Below, in pieces: positions 6,180 through 13,775 of a stretch of DNA of 35,614 bases (position 1 is its first letter; each line of letters starts with the position of its first letter). The stretch is from Pseudoxanthomonas jiangsuensis (lineage in GTDB: Bacteria; Pseudomonadota; Gammaproteobacteria; Xanthomonadales; Xanthomonadaceae). The notes beneath the pieces were generated by a model, which saw nothing but the letters and a program-made list of their open reading frames with translations, searched no databases and was not told the DNA's origin. The position numbers and the translations under genes are program-made. The stretch lies in the NCBI RefSeq assembly GCF_010093185.1, contig NZ_PDWL01000031.1:1-35614 (forward strand), given 5' to 3'.

Positions 6180-7652
6180 ATGGCCAACGCACCGTTCTCA
6201 CCGTTCCAGGGCGAATTCGAATCGCTCGCGCGGCAGTACTGGAATACCTGGAACGAACTGCTCGGCCGCGGCCAGGCGACCCCGGGCTGGGGCGGCGACC
6301 CCTGGAGCCTGATGGGCGGCATGCCGCCCGGCATCGGGCGCATGGACCCGTCCGCCTTCGAATGGTTCGCCCGGATCCAGCAGCTCTCCGGCCAGTTCGG
6401 CCAGGGCGGCCGCGCCGCCGACATCGCCGGCGCCTGGCGCGAGCTGCTGGGTGGGGAGAGGGCCAATCCCTTCGCCGGGATCATGCATGGCGCCACCGCC
6501 GGCCTGGCCGGCACCGGCGGCTGGCTGGACCAGGTGCGGCCGATGCTTGACATGCTGCTGCGGCCCTGGCGCCAGCAGGGCGCCGAGTGGCTGCAGCGGC
6601 CGGCGTTCGGCCCGGCGCGCGAGCACCAGGAGCGGTTGCAGGGGCTGGCCCTGGCCTGGCAGGAATGGGAGCAGCGCAACGAGGAATTCGGCACGCTGCT
6701 GCTGCAGGCCGGGCAGGACGCCTTCGTCCGCTTCGAGCGCCTGCTGGAGCAGCACGATGCGCCGGGCAAGCGGCTGGAGTCGGCGCGGGCGCTGTTCGAC
6801 CTGTGGATCGACGCGGCCGAGGAAGCCTGGGCCGAGATCGCCCTGTCCGAGCAGTACCGGCATGCCTATGCGGCGATGACCAACGCGCTGATGCGGCTGC
6901 GCCTGGGCCTGCAGCGCGAGGTCGAACAGTTCGGCGCCCTGCTGGGATTGCCCGGGCGCAGCGAGCTGGATGCGCTGCACCGCAAGGTCGCCGGGCTGGA
7001 GCGGGCGCTGCACGCCGCGCGTCGTGCCGGCGCCGGCCAGGAACGGGCGTCCACGCCGGGCGATGCCGCGGTGACGCGTACGCGCAGGCCGGCTGCGCCG
7101 CGACCGGCGGAAGAGCCTGCACCGGTGGCGGCCGAAGCCACCGCCTCGCCCGGCGCGGCGCGGACGGCCTCCGCGCGCCGGCCGGCTCGGGCCGCGGCGC
7201 CGCCGAAGCCACGGCCCACCCGCGACCGCAAGGGCGCCGGTGCCGGCAAGGCTGCGCCGCGTCCGGCCGCCGCCCGCGCGCCCGCAGCGGTGCGCAACGG
7301 CGAGCGCGACGCGCCACCGGCGCCGGGCGCCGGGCGCGCCACCGCGCGGACAACCCGATCGGCCGTGGCGACCACCCAGACCAAGACCGGAAAGCCAGCA
7401 GCCCGTCAGGTGGGGAAGGGTGCGGCTGCGGCTTCCGCTCCGGCGAAGAAGCCCGCTCTCGCCACGCGCAGGCCAGCGACGGGCAAACCCGCCGCGGCCA
7501 AGGGCGGAACATCCGCGAAGACACCCGCCAAGGTGGTCTCGATGAAGGACTGGGTCAGCCGCAACCTCGCTCCGGCGCCGCCGCCCGCTGCCGGAACCAA
7601 GGCCGTCAAGATGCCCGCCCGTAGCGCCGGCAAGCGCGGAGGCCGCAAGTGA
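6180..7652 (+). CDS. phaE: Class III poly(R)-hydroxyalkanoic acid synthase subunit PhaE with extended Ala/Pro/Lys tail
   Basis: PhaE is the non-catalytic partner that forms the active class III synthase with PhaC on PHB granules. The N-terminal part (about residues 1-285) is PhaE-like: FEGEFE-type start FQGEFESLARQYWNTW, Trp-rich helices, and the segment ALMRLRLGLQREVEQFGALLGLPGRSELDALHRKVAGLE, typical of the PhaE C-terminal homology and coiled coil. After that come about 200 residues of Ala/Pro/Lys/Arg-rich low-complexity sequence (GKPAA, AKKPA, SAKTPAK), broken only by a short ordered-looking segment VVSMKDWVSRNLAP near the end. The total of 490 residues exceeds the roughly 360 usual for PhaE. 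The start has a GGAGG ribosome site. The stop overlaps the phaC GTG by 4 nt. Confidence 0.88.
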   Translation: MANAPFSPFQGEFESLARQYWNTWNELLGRGQATPGWGGDPWSLMGGMPPGIGRMDPSAFEWFARIQQLSGQFGQGGRAADIAGAWRELLGGERANPFAGIMHGATAGLAGTGGWLDQVRPMLDMLLRPWRQQGAEWLQRPAFGPAREHQERLQGLALAWQEWEQRNEEFGTLLLQAGQDAFVRFERLLEQHDAPGKRLESARALFDLWIDAAEEAWAEIALSEQYRHAYAAMTNALMRLRLGLQREVEQFGALLGLPGRSELDALHRKVAGLERALHAARRAGAGQERASTPGDAAVTRTRRPAAPRPAEEPAPVAAEATASPGAARTASARRPARAAAPPKPRPTRDRKGAGAGKAAPRPAAARAPAAVRNGERDAPPAPGAGRATARTTRSAVATTQTKTGKPAARQVGKGAAAASAPAKKPALATRRPATGKPAAAKGGTSAKTPAKVVSMKDWVSRNLAPAPPPAAGTKAVKMPARSAGKRGGRK

Positions 7653-8725
7653 GCGCCGGCAGCGGTCCCCTGCATTTCAATCCGCTGGACCTGGCCCAGG
7701 AGGCCTGGGAGTTCCAGAAGCACCTGGCCGACGGCATGCGCACGCTAGGCCAGGTCGAGGACGTCGACTACGGCGCCACCGAGCGCCAGGAAGTGTGGCG
7801 CGACGGCAAGACCGTGCTGTACCGCTTCGTCGGCGAGCGCCCGGCCAAGGGTCCGCCTCTGCTGATCGTCTACGCCCTGGTCAACCGTCCCTACATGGTC
7901 GACCTGCAGGCGGACCGCTCGCTGGTCAAGGGCCTGCTGGCGCTGGGTATGGACGTGTACGTGATCGACTGGGGCTACCCGGACCGCTCCGACCGCTACC
8001 TGACCCTGGACGATTACATCAACCGCTACATCGACGGCGCGGTTGAGCACCTGGCTGCGGCCGCCGGCGGGCCGGTCAACCTGCTGGGGGTGTGCCAGGG
8101 CGGGGCATTCTCGCTGTGCTACGCGGCCCTGCACCCGGAGAAGGTGCGCAATCTGGTGACCATGGTCACCCCGGTCGATTTCCAGACCCCGGACAACATG
8201 CTCTCCAGCTGGGTGCGCGAGCTGGACGTGGACCTGTTCGTAGACGCGCTGGGCAATGTCCCGGCCGACCTGATGAACGCCAGCTACCTGATGCTCAAGC
8301 CGTTCCGGTTGAACCTGCAGAAGTACGTCGGGCTGGTCGACACCCTGGGCAATCCCAAGGCGGTCGAGGACTTCCTGCGCATGGAGAAGTGGATCTTCGA
8401 CTCGCCCGACCAGGCCGGCGAGGCGTTCCGCGACTTCATCAAGCAGTTCTACCAGGGCAACGCCTTCGTCGAGGGTACCGCCCGCATCGGCGACGCGCCG
8501 GTGGACCTGGGTTTCGTCGACATGCCGGTGCTGAACATCTACGCCGAACAGGACCACCTGGTGCCGCCGGATGCCTCGCGCGCGCTGGCCGGGCTGGTCG
8601 GCAGCCGCGACTACACCGAACTGGGCTTCAAGGGCGGGCACATCGGCATCTACGTCTCCAGCCGGGCCCAGCGCGAAGTGCCGGCGGCGATCCACCGCTG
8701 GCTGGCGGCGCGCGACGGCACCTGA
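7649..8725 (+). CDS. phaC: Class III poly(R)-hydroxyalkanoic acid synthase subunit PhaC
   Basis: The 358-residue alpha/beta-hydrolase-fold enzyme polymerises (R)-3-hydroxybutyryl-CoA into PHB. The lipase-like box is GVCQGG with nucleophile Cys149. Asp302 lies in AEQDHLVPP and His331 in KGGHIGIYV. These numbers coincide with the catalytic triad known for the Allochromatium vinosum enzyme, and the length is near that protein's 355, so class III is clear. The GTG start at 7649 overlaps the phaE stop as GTGA, which implies translational coupling. Granule-surface localisation is inferred from the family. No phasin, phaA or phaB gene is present in the window. Confidence 0.93.
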   Translation: MSAGSGPLHFNPLDLAQEAWEFQKHLADGMRTLGQVEDVDYGATERQEVWRDGKTVLYRFVGERPAKGPPLLIVYALVNRPYMVDLQADRSLVKGLLALGMDVYVIDWGYPDRSDRYLTLDDYINRYIDGAVEHLAAAAGGPVNLLGVCQGGAFSLCYAALHPEKVRNLVTMVTPVDFQTPDNMLSSWVRELDVDLFVDALGNVPADLMNASYLMLKPFRLNLQKYVGLVDTLGNPKAVEDFLRMEKWIFDSPDQAGEAFRDFIKQFYQGNAFVEGTARIGDAPVDLGFVDMPVLNIYAEQDHLVPPDASRALAGLVGSRDYTELGFKGGHIGIYVSSRAQREVPAAIHRWLAARDGT

Positions 8726-8783
8726 GCCGTGCTCCCGCCATCGCGCTAGACTGGCCGCGCCAGCCCCCGCACGGAGCCAGCGC

Positions 8784-8993
8784 ATGAACGCCACCAACGC
8801 AGGCGCCCACCTGACCCGGTCACTCAACGACCGCATGATCGCCGGCGTGCTCGCCGGCGTCGCCCGGCGCTTCGGCTGGAGCGCGACCTGGCTGCGGATC
8901 GTCTACGTGGTCGTGTCGATCGCCTCGGCCGCCTTCCCCGGCATCCTGGTCTACCTGATCCTGTGGCTGCTGATCCCGAACGAGTCGGACTGA
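8784..8993 (+). CDS. PspC-domain small membrane protein
   Basis: The 69-residue protein consists of almost nothing but a PspC domain: LTRSLNDRMIAGVLAGVARRFGWSATWLRIVYVVVS, then a hydrophobic segment ending ILVYLILWLLIPNESD. The pattern RMIAGVLAGVA-x-F/Y-G-x(4)-W-LRI-x-Y and the final P-x-E are typical of PspC. In enterobacteria PspC is an inner-membrane sensor of the phage-shock response, but short single-domain PspC proteins in this group are not tied to a psp operon and none is visible here. ATG 8784 has a weak GGAG-like site (8773-8776), and a TAGACT -10-like box lies at 8747-8752. The downstream gene overlaps it. Confidence 0.8.
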   Translation: MNATNAGAHLTRSLNDRMIAGVLAGVARRFGWSATWLRIVYVVVSIASAAFPGILVYLILWLLIPNESD

Positions 8994-9469
8994 AGCGGGC
9001 CCCCGCGCAGACAGGCGCACGCATCCTGCGCGGCGCGGTGCTGGCGCTCGGGGTGCTGTGGGCTTCGCCCTGGACGCTCGCAGGCCTGCTCGCGGGAGTG
9101 GTGGGAACCCTGGCCGGTGCGCGTCCGCGCTTCAGCCTCCGCGACCGCGCGCTGGTGTTCAGCCGCTGGCCTTGGGGACCGGGCGGGGCGATGACCCTGG
9201 GCAACGTGATCCTGGCCACCGGCGTGGACCTGGATGCGGGGTGCAGTACCTACGAACACCGCGCCGGCCGCTGCATCCATCCCCCCGTGCGCCTGGGCGA
9301 CCACGAGCGCGCGCACGTCTACCAGTACATGCTGCTGGGGCCACTGTTCGTGCCGGTGTATTTCCTGTGCGGCGGGATCTCGGTGCGCAACCCGTTCGAA
9401 CGCGCCGCCGACCGCTACGCATTGCATGGCCGCGGCTGGTGGCCGTGGGCGGGGCCTTCATCGTCCTGA
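8963..9469 (+). CDS. Unrecognised membrane protein with a HExxH motif
   Basis: I do not recognise a named family. The frame encodes up to 168 residues from GTG 8963, overlapping the PspC gene by 31 nt. Another possible start is GTG 9038, and I could not decide between them. There are two hydrophobic segments, about residues 25-53 and 122-141. Between them lies GDHERAHVYQY, with H114-E115-x-x-H118 matching the zinc-binding HExxH pattern, followed near the end by NPFERAADRYALHG, where an Asp or Glu could be a third ligand. The layout recalls small membrane metalloprotease-like proteins, but catalysis is unproven. Base composition is like the neighbours, and coupling with the PspC gene is likely from the overlap. 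Confidence 0.6.
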   Translation: MAADPERVGLKRAPAQTGARILRGAVLALGVLWASPWTLAGLLAGVVGTLAGARPRFSLRDRALVFSRWPWGPGGAMTLGNVILATGVDLDAGCSTYEHRAGRCIHPPVRLGDHERAHVYQYMLLGPLFVPVYFLCGGISVRNPFERAADRYALHGRGWWPWAGPSSS

Positions 9470-9631
9470 ACCATCGCCGAAGCGTGGAAGCGATGCCGCG
9501 CAAGCGAAATCCGCGCGTCAGCGCACGGAAACATGCGTCCTCTAGCGTCTGTTGCACGGAATCCTAACGGCGGGCCCGGCACACTCCCGCGCATCGACCG
9601 AAGGCAGCACAGAACAAGAGGAACCGGCCGA

Positions 9632-9868
9632 ATGTCCATTGTCCTTTACGTGGGTGGCAGCAAGGATGGAACCCGCGGCGTGGTGCCGCAGGGCTTCACC
9701 AAGACCATGCTGGAAACCGTCGAACACGGGCGCGAGATCTACGTCGAAAAGATGGTGCGCCTGGCCCGCTACGGCACCGTGCGGATCATGGCCCTGGAAA
9801 CGCTGTGCGAGGAGCTGCTCGCCAGCTGGACCGCGCGCCACTACGCAGAGGCCGCTTCGGCCGCCTAG
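9632..9868 (+). CDS. Small conserved-looking hypothetical protein
   Basis: This 78-residue soluble protein is not recognised. It begins MSIVLYVGGSKDGTRGVVPQ and continues with a predicted helical region EKMVRLARYGTVRIMALETL. Support for a real gene is an AAGAGGAA ribosome site (9615-9622) at good spacing, 162 bp of non-coding DNA before it, and balanced composition without the Arg/Ala bias of shadow frames. It has no signal peptide, membrane segment or cysteines. It converges on the isochorismatase-like gene across a hairpin. Function is unknown. Confidence 0.6.
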   Translation: MSIVLYVGGSKDGTRGVVPQGFTKTMLETVEHGREIYVEKMVRLARYGTVRIMALETLCEELLASWTARHYAEAASAA

Positions 9869-9907
9869 CCGCACCGCATCTTCGTTACTTCCAAGGCGAT
9901 CGCTCAG

Positions 9908-9933
9908 CCGCGCGCGACGCATGAGACGCGCGG
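9908..9933. terminator. Hairpin between convergent genes
   Basis: CCGCGCG (9908-9914) pairs with CGCGCGG (9927-9933) around a 12-nt loop. There is no T-tract. Its position between two convergent stops suggests a bidirectional transcript end, but intrinsic termination is uncertain. Confidence 0.4.
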
Positions 9934-9942
9934 CATCGTCGT

Positions 9943-10515
9943 TCAAGCCTTGCGCTTTCCGCGAGGGGATGCCGGCTCGAAGCGCACGCTGCGCGATGCC
10001 CGCACGTCGATCCCGAACGCATCCCGCATCAACGCCAGGGCGCGGTCGCGGCGCAGGACGGTCGGCGCGGCCACGCAGTCGCGCGGCACATGCACCTCGA
10101 ACTTGCGCATGTGCGCATCGTGGGCGGTGACCAGGATGCAGGCGTCTGCCGCGATCCCGCTCACCACCACCCGCCGCACCCGCATCTGGCGCAGCAGCAT
10201 TTCCAGCGGCGAATCCAGGAAGCCGGAGTGGCGCGGCTTGAGCACGAAGCGGTCCGCGTCGGCCGGTGCCAACTGCCGCACCAGGTCGGCGCCGGGCATG
10301 CCTTCGCGCACGCAGTCGGCGACCAGGTCGGCGAACCCGCCCTTCCAGTCCAGGAAGTTGTCATTGACATAGACCACCGGCATGCGCGCGGCCCGGAAGC
10401 GCCGCCGCAGCGCGGCGATCCGCACGGCCGCCGGCCGCGCCGCACGCAGCAGGGCTTCGCCGCCCGGAAAGTCGAAGCGGTTGATCATGTCTACGATCAG
10501 CAGGCACTGGCGCAT
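9943..10515 (-). CDS. Isochorismatase-family cysteine hydrolase
   Basis: The 190-residue cytosolic protein has the isochorismatase-like triad: D9 in LLIVDMINRFDFPGG, K93 in FVLKPRHSGF and C126 in SGIAADACILVTA. The cis-peptide region VVSGIAADAC is intact. Members hydrolyse amides or vinyl ethers (nicotinamide, N-carbamoyl compounds, isochorismate). The VDMIN-FDFPGG start recalls a subgroup of unassigned bacterial enzymes, so the substrate stays open. ATG 10515 starts directly at the first beta strand. The DUF3247 gene ends 28 bp upstream, which suggests a two-gene operon. The basic tail EPASPRGKRKA is unremarkable. Confidence 0.82.
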   Translation of the reverse strand: MRQCLLIVDMINRFDFPGGEALLRAARPAAVRIAALRRRFRAARMPVVYVNDNFLDWKGGFADLVADCVREGMPGADLVRQLAPADADRFVLKPRHSGFLDSPLEMLLRQMRVRRVVVSGIAADACILVTAHDAHMRKFEVHVPRDCVAAPTVLRRDRALALMRDAFGIDVRASRSVRFEPASPRGKRKA

Positions 10516-10543
10516 GCGCGGGTCCGGTCGGGTCGCGGACCGC

Positions 10544-10831
10544 TCAGGCGCTACCCAGCCGGACCACCTCGCGCAGCCGGTCCAGCCACAGGTAGTGCGG
10601 AGGGGCGTCGCCGGAAAGCGGCTCCAGGCGCAGCAGCGCGTTGTAACCCTCCTGTCCGTCGCCGTCGCGGAACACCTGCACGGTGGGGCGCGCGGCGACC
10701 ACGCCTTGCAGTTCGCGGTCGTCGTCGAAGCGCAGCCTGACCTGCTCCTCGTCGTCCAGGCTGGCGCACAGTTCCGTGAGCCGCTCGATGCCGGCGGCGG
10801 TGGTCAGAAGCCGTTCCGGGAATTCGTTCAT
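10544..10831 (-). CDS. DUF3247-family protein
   Basis: The 95-residue acidic protein (MNEFPERLLTTAAGIERLTELCASLDDEEQVRL onward) matches my memory of DUF3247, a small family largely confined to xanthomonads. The visible fold elements suggest a helix followed by several beta strands (VRLRFDDDRELQGVVAARPTVQVF, then GYNALLRLEPL), compatible with an Sm-like barrel. No enzyme motif is present. ATG 10831 is the only good start. The gene is followed after 28 bp by the isochorismatase-like gene and is divergent from the glycosylase. It could be an RNA-binding or regulatory protein, but function is unknown. Confidence 0.7.
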   Translation of the reverse strand: MNEFPERLLTTAAGIERLTELCASLDDEEQVRLRFDDDRELQGVVAARPTVQVFRDGDGQEGYNALLRLEPLSGDAPPHYLWLDRLREVVRLGSA

Positions 10832-11035
10832 TGCCTGGCTCCGGTGCGGGATGACGCCAGAGTATGGGCAGGGCGGCGCGAGCGGGGCGTGCAGGCGCCG
10901 GGGCTTGGTCGGTTCCTGCCGCTGGCGCGCAGGCATGGTATAGGACGGATGAGGTGCGCCGGAGATTCCGGCGCGCAGCCGGACACGGTTCGCGGAACAG
11001 GCAGGGAGGTGGTGCATGACGGACGGTGCGAGGCC

Positions 11036-11671
11036 ATGAGCGCGACGATAGAAGGGCCCGACGGCCTGCCACGCTGCCGCTGGTGCGCCGCGGCCCCGGA
11101 GTTCCTGCACTACCACGACCGCGAGTGGGGCTTCCCGGTCGACGACGACCGTCGCCTGTTCGAGAAGCTGAGCCTGGAGGGATTCCAGTCCGGCCTGAGC
11201 TGGCGCACGATCCTGGCCAAGCGCGAGAACTTCCGCGCCGCCTTCGACGGCTTCGACTTCGCTCGGGTCGCGCGCTACACCGGCCGCGACGTGGAGCGGC
11301 TGCTCGCCGACGCGGGCATCGTCCGCCACCGCGGCAAGATCGAGGCGGTGATCCACAACGCCGGCCGCGCCTGCGAGCTGGTGCGGCGCGAGGGCTCGCT
11401 GGCCGCGTTCTTCTGGCGCTTCGAACCCGATCCGGCGACGCTGGCCGCACCGCAGACCGCCTCCACCTCGCCCGAATCGGTGGCCCTGTCCAAGGCGCTG
11501 AAGCAGGACGGCTGGAAGTTCGTCGGCCCGACCACGGTCTATGCCTTCATGCAGGCCATGGGCCTGGTGAACGACCACGCCGAGGGCTGCGTGGTGCGGG
11601 CCAAGGTCGCCGCGGCGCGGGTGGGATTCGGGCGGCCGTCGGGTCCGGTTTCGGGGCCGGGGCGGCACTGA
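11036..11671 (+). CDS. tag: DNA-3-methyladenine glycosylase I
   Basis: This 211-residue base-excision enzyme removes 3-methyladenine from alkylated DNA. The zinc site residues of the Tag family are present: C14 in LPRCRW, H27 in YHDREWG, and His and Cys in VNDHAEGC near the C-terminus. The catalytic-pocket segment LEGFQSGLSW (E48) and the later QDGWKFVGPTTVYAFMQAMG are diagnostic. ATG 11036 is used; an upstream ATG at 11016 is out of frame. It is transcribed alone and is followed by tRNA-Leu. The last 20 residues are Gly/Pro-rich and probably unstructured. Confidence 0.92.
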   Translation: MSATIEGPDGLPRCRWCAAAPEFLHYHDREWGFPVDDDRRLFEKLSLEGFQSGLSWRTILAKRENFRAAFDGFDFARVARYTGRDVERLLADAGIVRHRGKIEAVIHNAGRACELVRREGSLAAFFWRFEPDPATLAAPQTASTSPESVALSKALKQDGWKFVGPTTVYAFMQAMGLVNDHAEGCVVRAKVAAARVGFGRPSGPVSGPGRH

Positions 11672-11726
11672 GGCCGCTCGCAGTCGAGCCCACACCGCAC
11701 CGCCACTCCGGGCGTGGCGCCTCGGC

Positions 11727-11732
11727 TATACT
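11727..11732 (+). promoter_or_regulatory. Candidate -10 box of the tRNA-Leu gene
   Basis: TATACT ends 10 nt before the mature tRNA 5' end. No clear -35 element is visible at the usual distance. The GC-rich CGCCCGCG sequence between it and the tRNA would be a short leader. Confidence 0.45.
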
Positions 11733-11742
11733 TGCCGCCCGC

Positions 11743-11828
11743 GCCGAAGTGGCGGAATGGTAGACGCAGCGGACTCAAAATCCGCCGGTAGCGATATCGT
11801 GTGGGTTCGAGTCCCACCTTCGGCACCA
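11743..11828 (+). tRNA. tRNA-Leu (anticodon CAA)
   Basis: The 86-nt gene has acceptor arms GCCGAAG (11743-11749) and CTTCGGC (11818-11824), discriminator A and an encoded CCA end. The anticodon stem GCGGA/TCCGC encloses the loop CTCAAAA, giving anticodon CAA at 11776-11778, which reads UUG. The long variable arm (about CGGTAGCGATATCG) marks a class II tRNA, and GGTTCGAGTCC forms the T arm. In this GC-rich genome UUG is a rare codon, so this is a low-demand leucine tRNA. Confidence 0.96.
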
Positions 11829-11835
11829 CGGATTC

Positions 11836-11867
11836 AAGGGCCCCTACGGGGCCTTTGTCGTTTCCGC
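11836..11867 (+). terminator. Intrinsic terminator after tRNA-Leu
   Basis: AAGGGCCCC (11836-11844) pairs with GGGGCCTTT (11848-11856), including one G-U pair, around a TAC loop, and is followed by a T-rich run TTTGTCGTTT. It lies 8 nt after the CCA end. Confidence 0.65.
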
Positions 11868-11931
11868 CCCTGCGCCACTCGCGTCACCGGTGGGGTGGAT
11901 GCCAGCACGCCCGCCCGCCGGTGCACCGCCT

Positions 11932-12510
11932 TCAATCCAGCGCGTCGCTGGCCAGTACCCGCTCTTCGCGCCGCAGCCAGCCGGCGGGAGCGGCCGGGTC
12001 CTCGACGAACACGTGGCAACGCAAGAGCCGGCGCTGGTAGACGTGGATCGAGACGGCGACCTGCGCCGGATCGGGGTTGTGCACGGCGTGGTACTCGTCC
12101 GGCGGCTGCAGGCGGCCGCTGCCGCCGGTGCCGAGCTCCGTGCGGCCGGCGCGGGCGAAGCGCCAGTAGGGCTCCTCGTGTTCCACCGGCACGTAATCGT
12201 CCACCGCCAGCCGGCCCTGCCACACCACCTCGGCGCACCAGGCGCCGCCGTGATCGTGGACCGGGGTGCCCTGGCCGGGCGCCCAGGTCATGGCGACGAC
12301 GCTGTAGCCGTGCTCGGGGCTGAGGTGCAGTTCGCGACGGGCGTAGTGCCCGGCCACGGGAGTGCGCAGCGCCGCGGGCAGCTGCAGGGTGGGATCCGCG
12401 TGCAGCCTGCACAGGGCCGCGGCCACCGGGACGGTCGGGTCAAGGCCGCCGGCCAGGGCCACGGCGGCGTCGAGCACCGCCACCAGTTTCTGCTTTCCGG
12501 GGAATTCCAA
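11932..12510 (-). CDS. Cysteine dioxygenase-type cupin (thiol dioxygenase)
   Basis: The 192-residue protein has the cupin motif PVHDHGGAWC (H85, H87) and a later His in DEYHAVHN (H141 or H144) that would complete the three-His iron site. This matches bacterial cysteine dioxygenase or 3-mercaptopropionate dioxygenase, which oxidise a thiol to a sulfinate with O2. Which thiol is used cannot be told. The start is uncertain: TTG 12510 (MEFPGKQKL when read as Met) is the first codon compatible with the frame, without a good ribosome site, and in-frame GTG codons lie about 10 residues further in. A TACACT -10-like box at 12541-12546 (minus) fits a start near 12510. It lies downstream of the MetX-family gene, so both may act in sulfur amino acid metabolism. 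Confidence 0.75.
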   Translation of the reverse strand: MEFPGKQKLVAVLDAAVALAGGLDPTVPVAAALCRLHADPTLQLPAALRTPVAGHYARRELHLSPEHGYSVVAMTWAPGQGTPVHDHGGAWCAEVVWQGRLAVDDYVPVEHEEPYWRFARAGRTELGTGGSGRLQPPDEYHAVHNPDPAQVAVSIHVYQRRLLRCHVFVEDPAAPAGWLRREERVLASDALD

Positions 12511-12605
12511 AGCGGGACTGCCTGAACCTGAATAGGGGGCAGTGTACCCCTCCGGATGTTATCCAGGTGTTCCCGGCAGGCGTCGGTGCCGCCCGCCGGC
12601 GCCGC

Positions 12606-13766
12606 TCAGAGCGAGTCCAGGAACCCGCGCACCGCCGGCCCGAAACGATCGTAGTCGACCAGGAAGGCGTCGTGGCCCTGCGGCGAATCCATGCCGACGA
12701 ACTCCGCCCGTGCGCCGCCCAGGGCCAGGCCCTCGGCGATCTCCTCCTGCTGCTGCACCGGGAACAGGATGTCGGTGTTGGCGCCGATCGCCAAGGCGCG
12801 TTCGACCCGGATCCGCGCCAGCCCGGCGAGGACGTCGCCGCCGCTGTGGTCGGCCAGGTCGAACCAGTCCATCGAGCGGCTCAGGTACAGGTAGCAGTTG
12901 GGGTCGTAGCGGCGGACGAAGCGCCGGGCGTGGCCTTCCAGGTAGCTCTCGACCTGGAACTCCAGGCCGAACGGATCCTCCTCGCCGCCCTGGCCGTTGA
13001 ACGGGCTGGACTCGTCCAGGCGCACCCGGCCGAAGCGGCCGTCCCATTCCAGCGCCGAGCGGTAGGTGATCACGCCCAGCTTGCGGGCGATGCGCATGCC
13101 CGATTCGGGATAGGTGGCGTCGTCGTACTCGCCGTTGTTCCAGTTCGGGTCCAGGCGGATCGCTTCGCGCTGCAAGGAGCGCACCGCGATCGAGAAGGGC
13201 AGGGCGCGGGCGCTGCCGGAGATGTTGATGTGGCTGCGGCTGATGCCCGGGTGGCGCAGCAGCAGCGACAGCGCGGTCATGCCGCCCATCGAGTTGCCGA
13301 TCACGCAGGCCAGGCGCTCGATGCCCAGGCCGCGGACCACCTCGGCGGCGGCGTCGGCGATGTCCTCGATCGACAGCTCGGGGAAGGCCAGCCGGTACGG
13401 CCGGCCGCTGGCCGGGTCGATCGAGGCCGCCCCGGTCGAACCCTTGCAGCTGCCCAGCGAGTTGACGCAGACCACGAACCAGCGGCCGCTGTCGATCGGC
13501 CTGCCCGGGCCGAGCATCGGCTCCCACCAGCCTGGCGCCGGATCGGCGGCGCTGGAGGCGGCGTGCGCGTCGGGGGACAGGCCGGTGACGATCAGCACCG
13601 CGTTGTCCCGTGTGGCATTCAGCGTGCCCCAGGTCTCGTAGGCCACGCGCGCGCCGTGCAGGACGCCGCCGCGCTTCATCGGGAACGGCGAGGTCAGGGC
13701 GTGGAAGCGGCTGCCCGGCGGGATGAACTCGCTGGGGGTGACGGGAAAGGGGAGCGCCTGCGACAT
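12606..13766 (-). CDS. metX: MetX-family homoserine/serine O-acyltransferase
   Basis: The 386-residue alpha/beta-hydrolase acyltransferase has nucleophile Ser159 in IGNSMGGM, Asp332 in ANTDILFP and His365 in QGHDAF. The oxyanion region NSLGSCKGSTGAAS is typical of MetX. The family transfers an acetyl or succinyl group from CoA to L-homoserine in methionine synthesis. In xanthomonads, MetX-like proteins have been reported to act instead as L-serine O-succinyltransferases for cysteine synthesis, so acceptor and donor are both open. No metB or homoserine dehydrogenase gene is adjacent. The start ATG 13766 follows a TACACT -10 box by only 9 nt and has no Shine-Dalgarno sequence, suggesting leaderless translation. 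Confidence 0.85.
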   Translation of the reverse strand: MSQALPFPVTPSEFIPPGSRFHALTSPFPMKRGGVLHGARVAYETWGTLNATRDNAVLIVTGLSPDAHAASSAADPAPGWWEPMLGPGRPIDSGRWFVVCVNSLGSCKGSTGAASIDPASGRPYRLAFPELSIEDIADAAAEVVRGLGIERLACVIGNSMGGMTALSLLLRHPGISRSHINISGSARALPFSIAVRSLQREAIRLDPNWNNGEYDDATYPESGMRIARKLGVITYRSALEWDGRFGRVRLDESSPFNGQGGEEDPFGLEFQVESYLEGHARRFVRRYDPNCYLYLSRSMDWFDLADHSGGDVLAGLARIRVERALAIGANTDILFPVQQQEEIAEGLALGGARAEFVGMDSPQGHDAFLVDYDRFGPAVRGFLDSL

Positions 13767-13775
13767 AGGGGCCGG

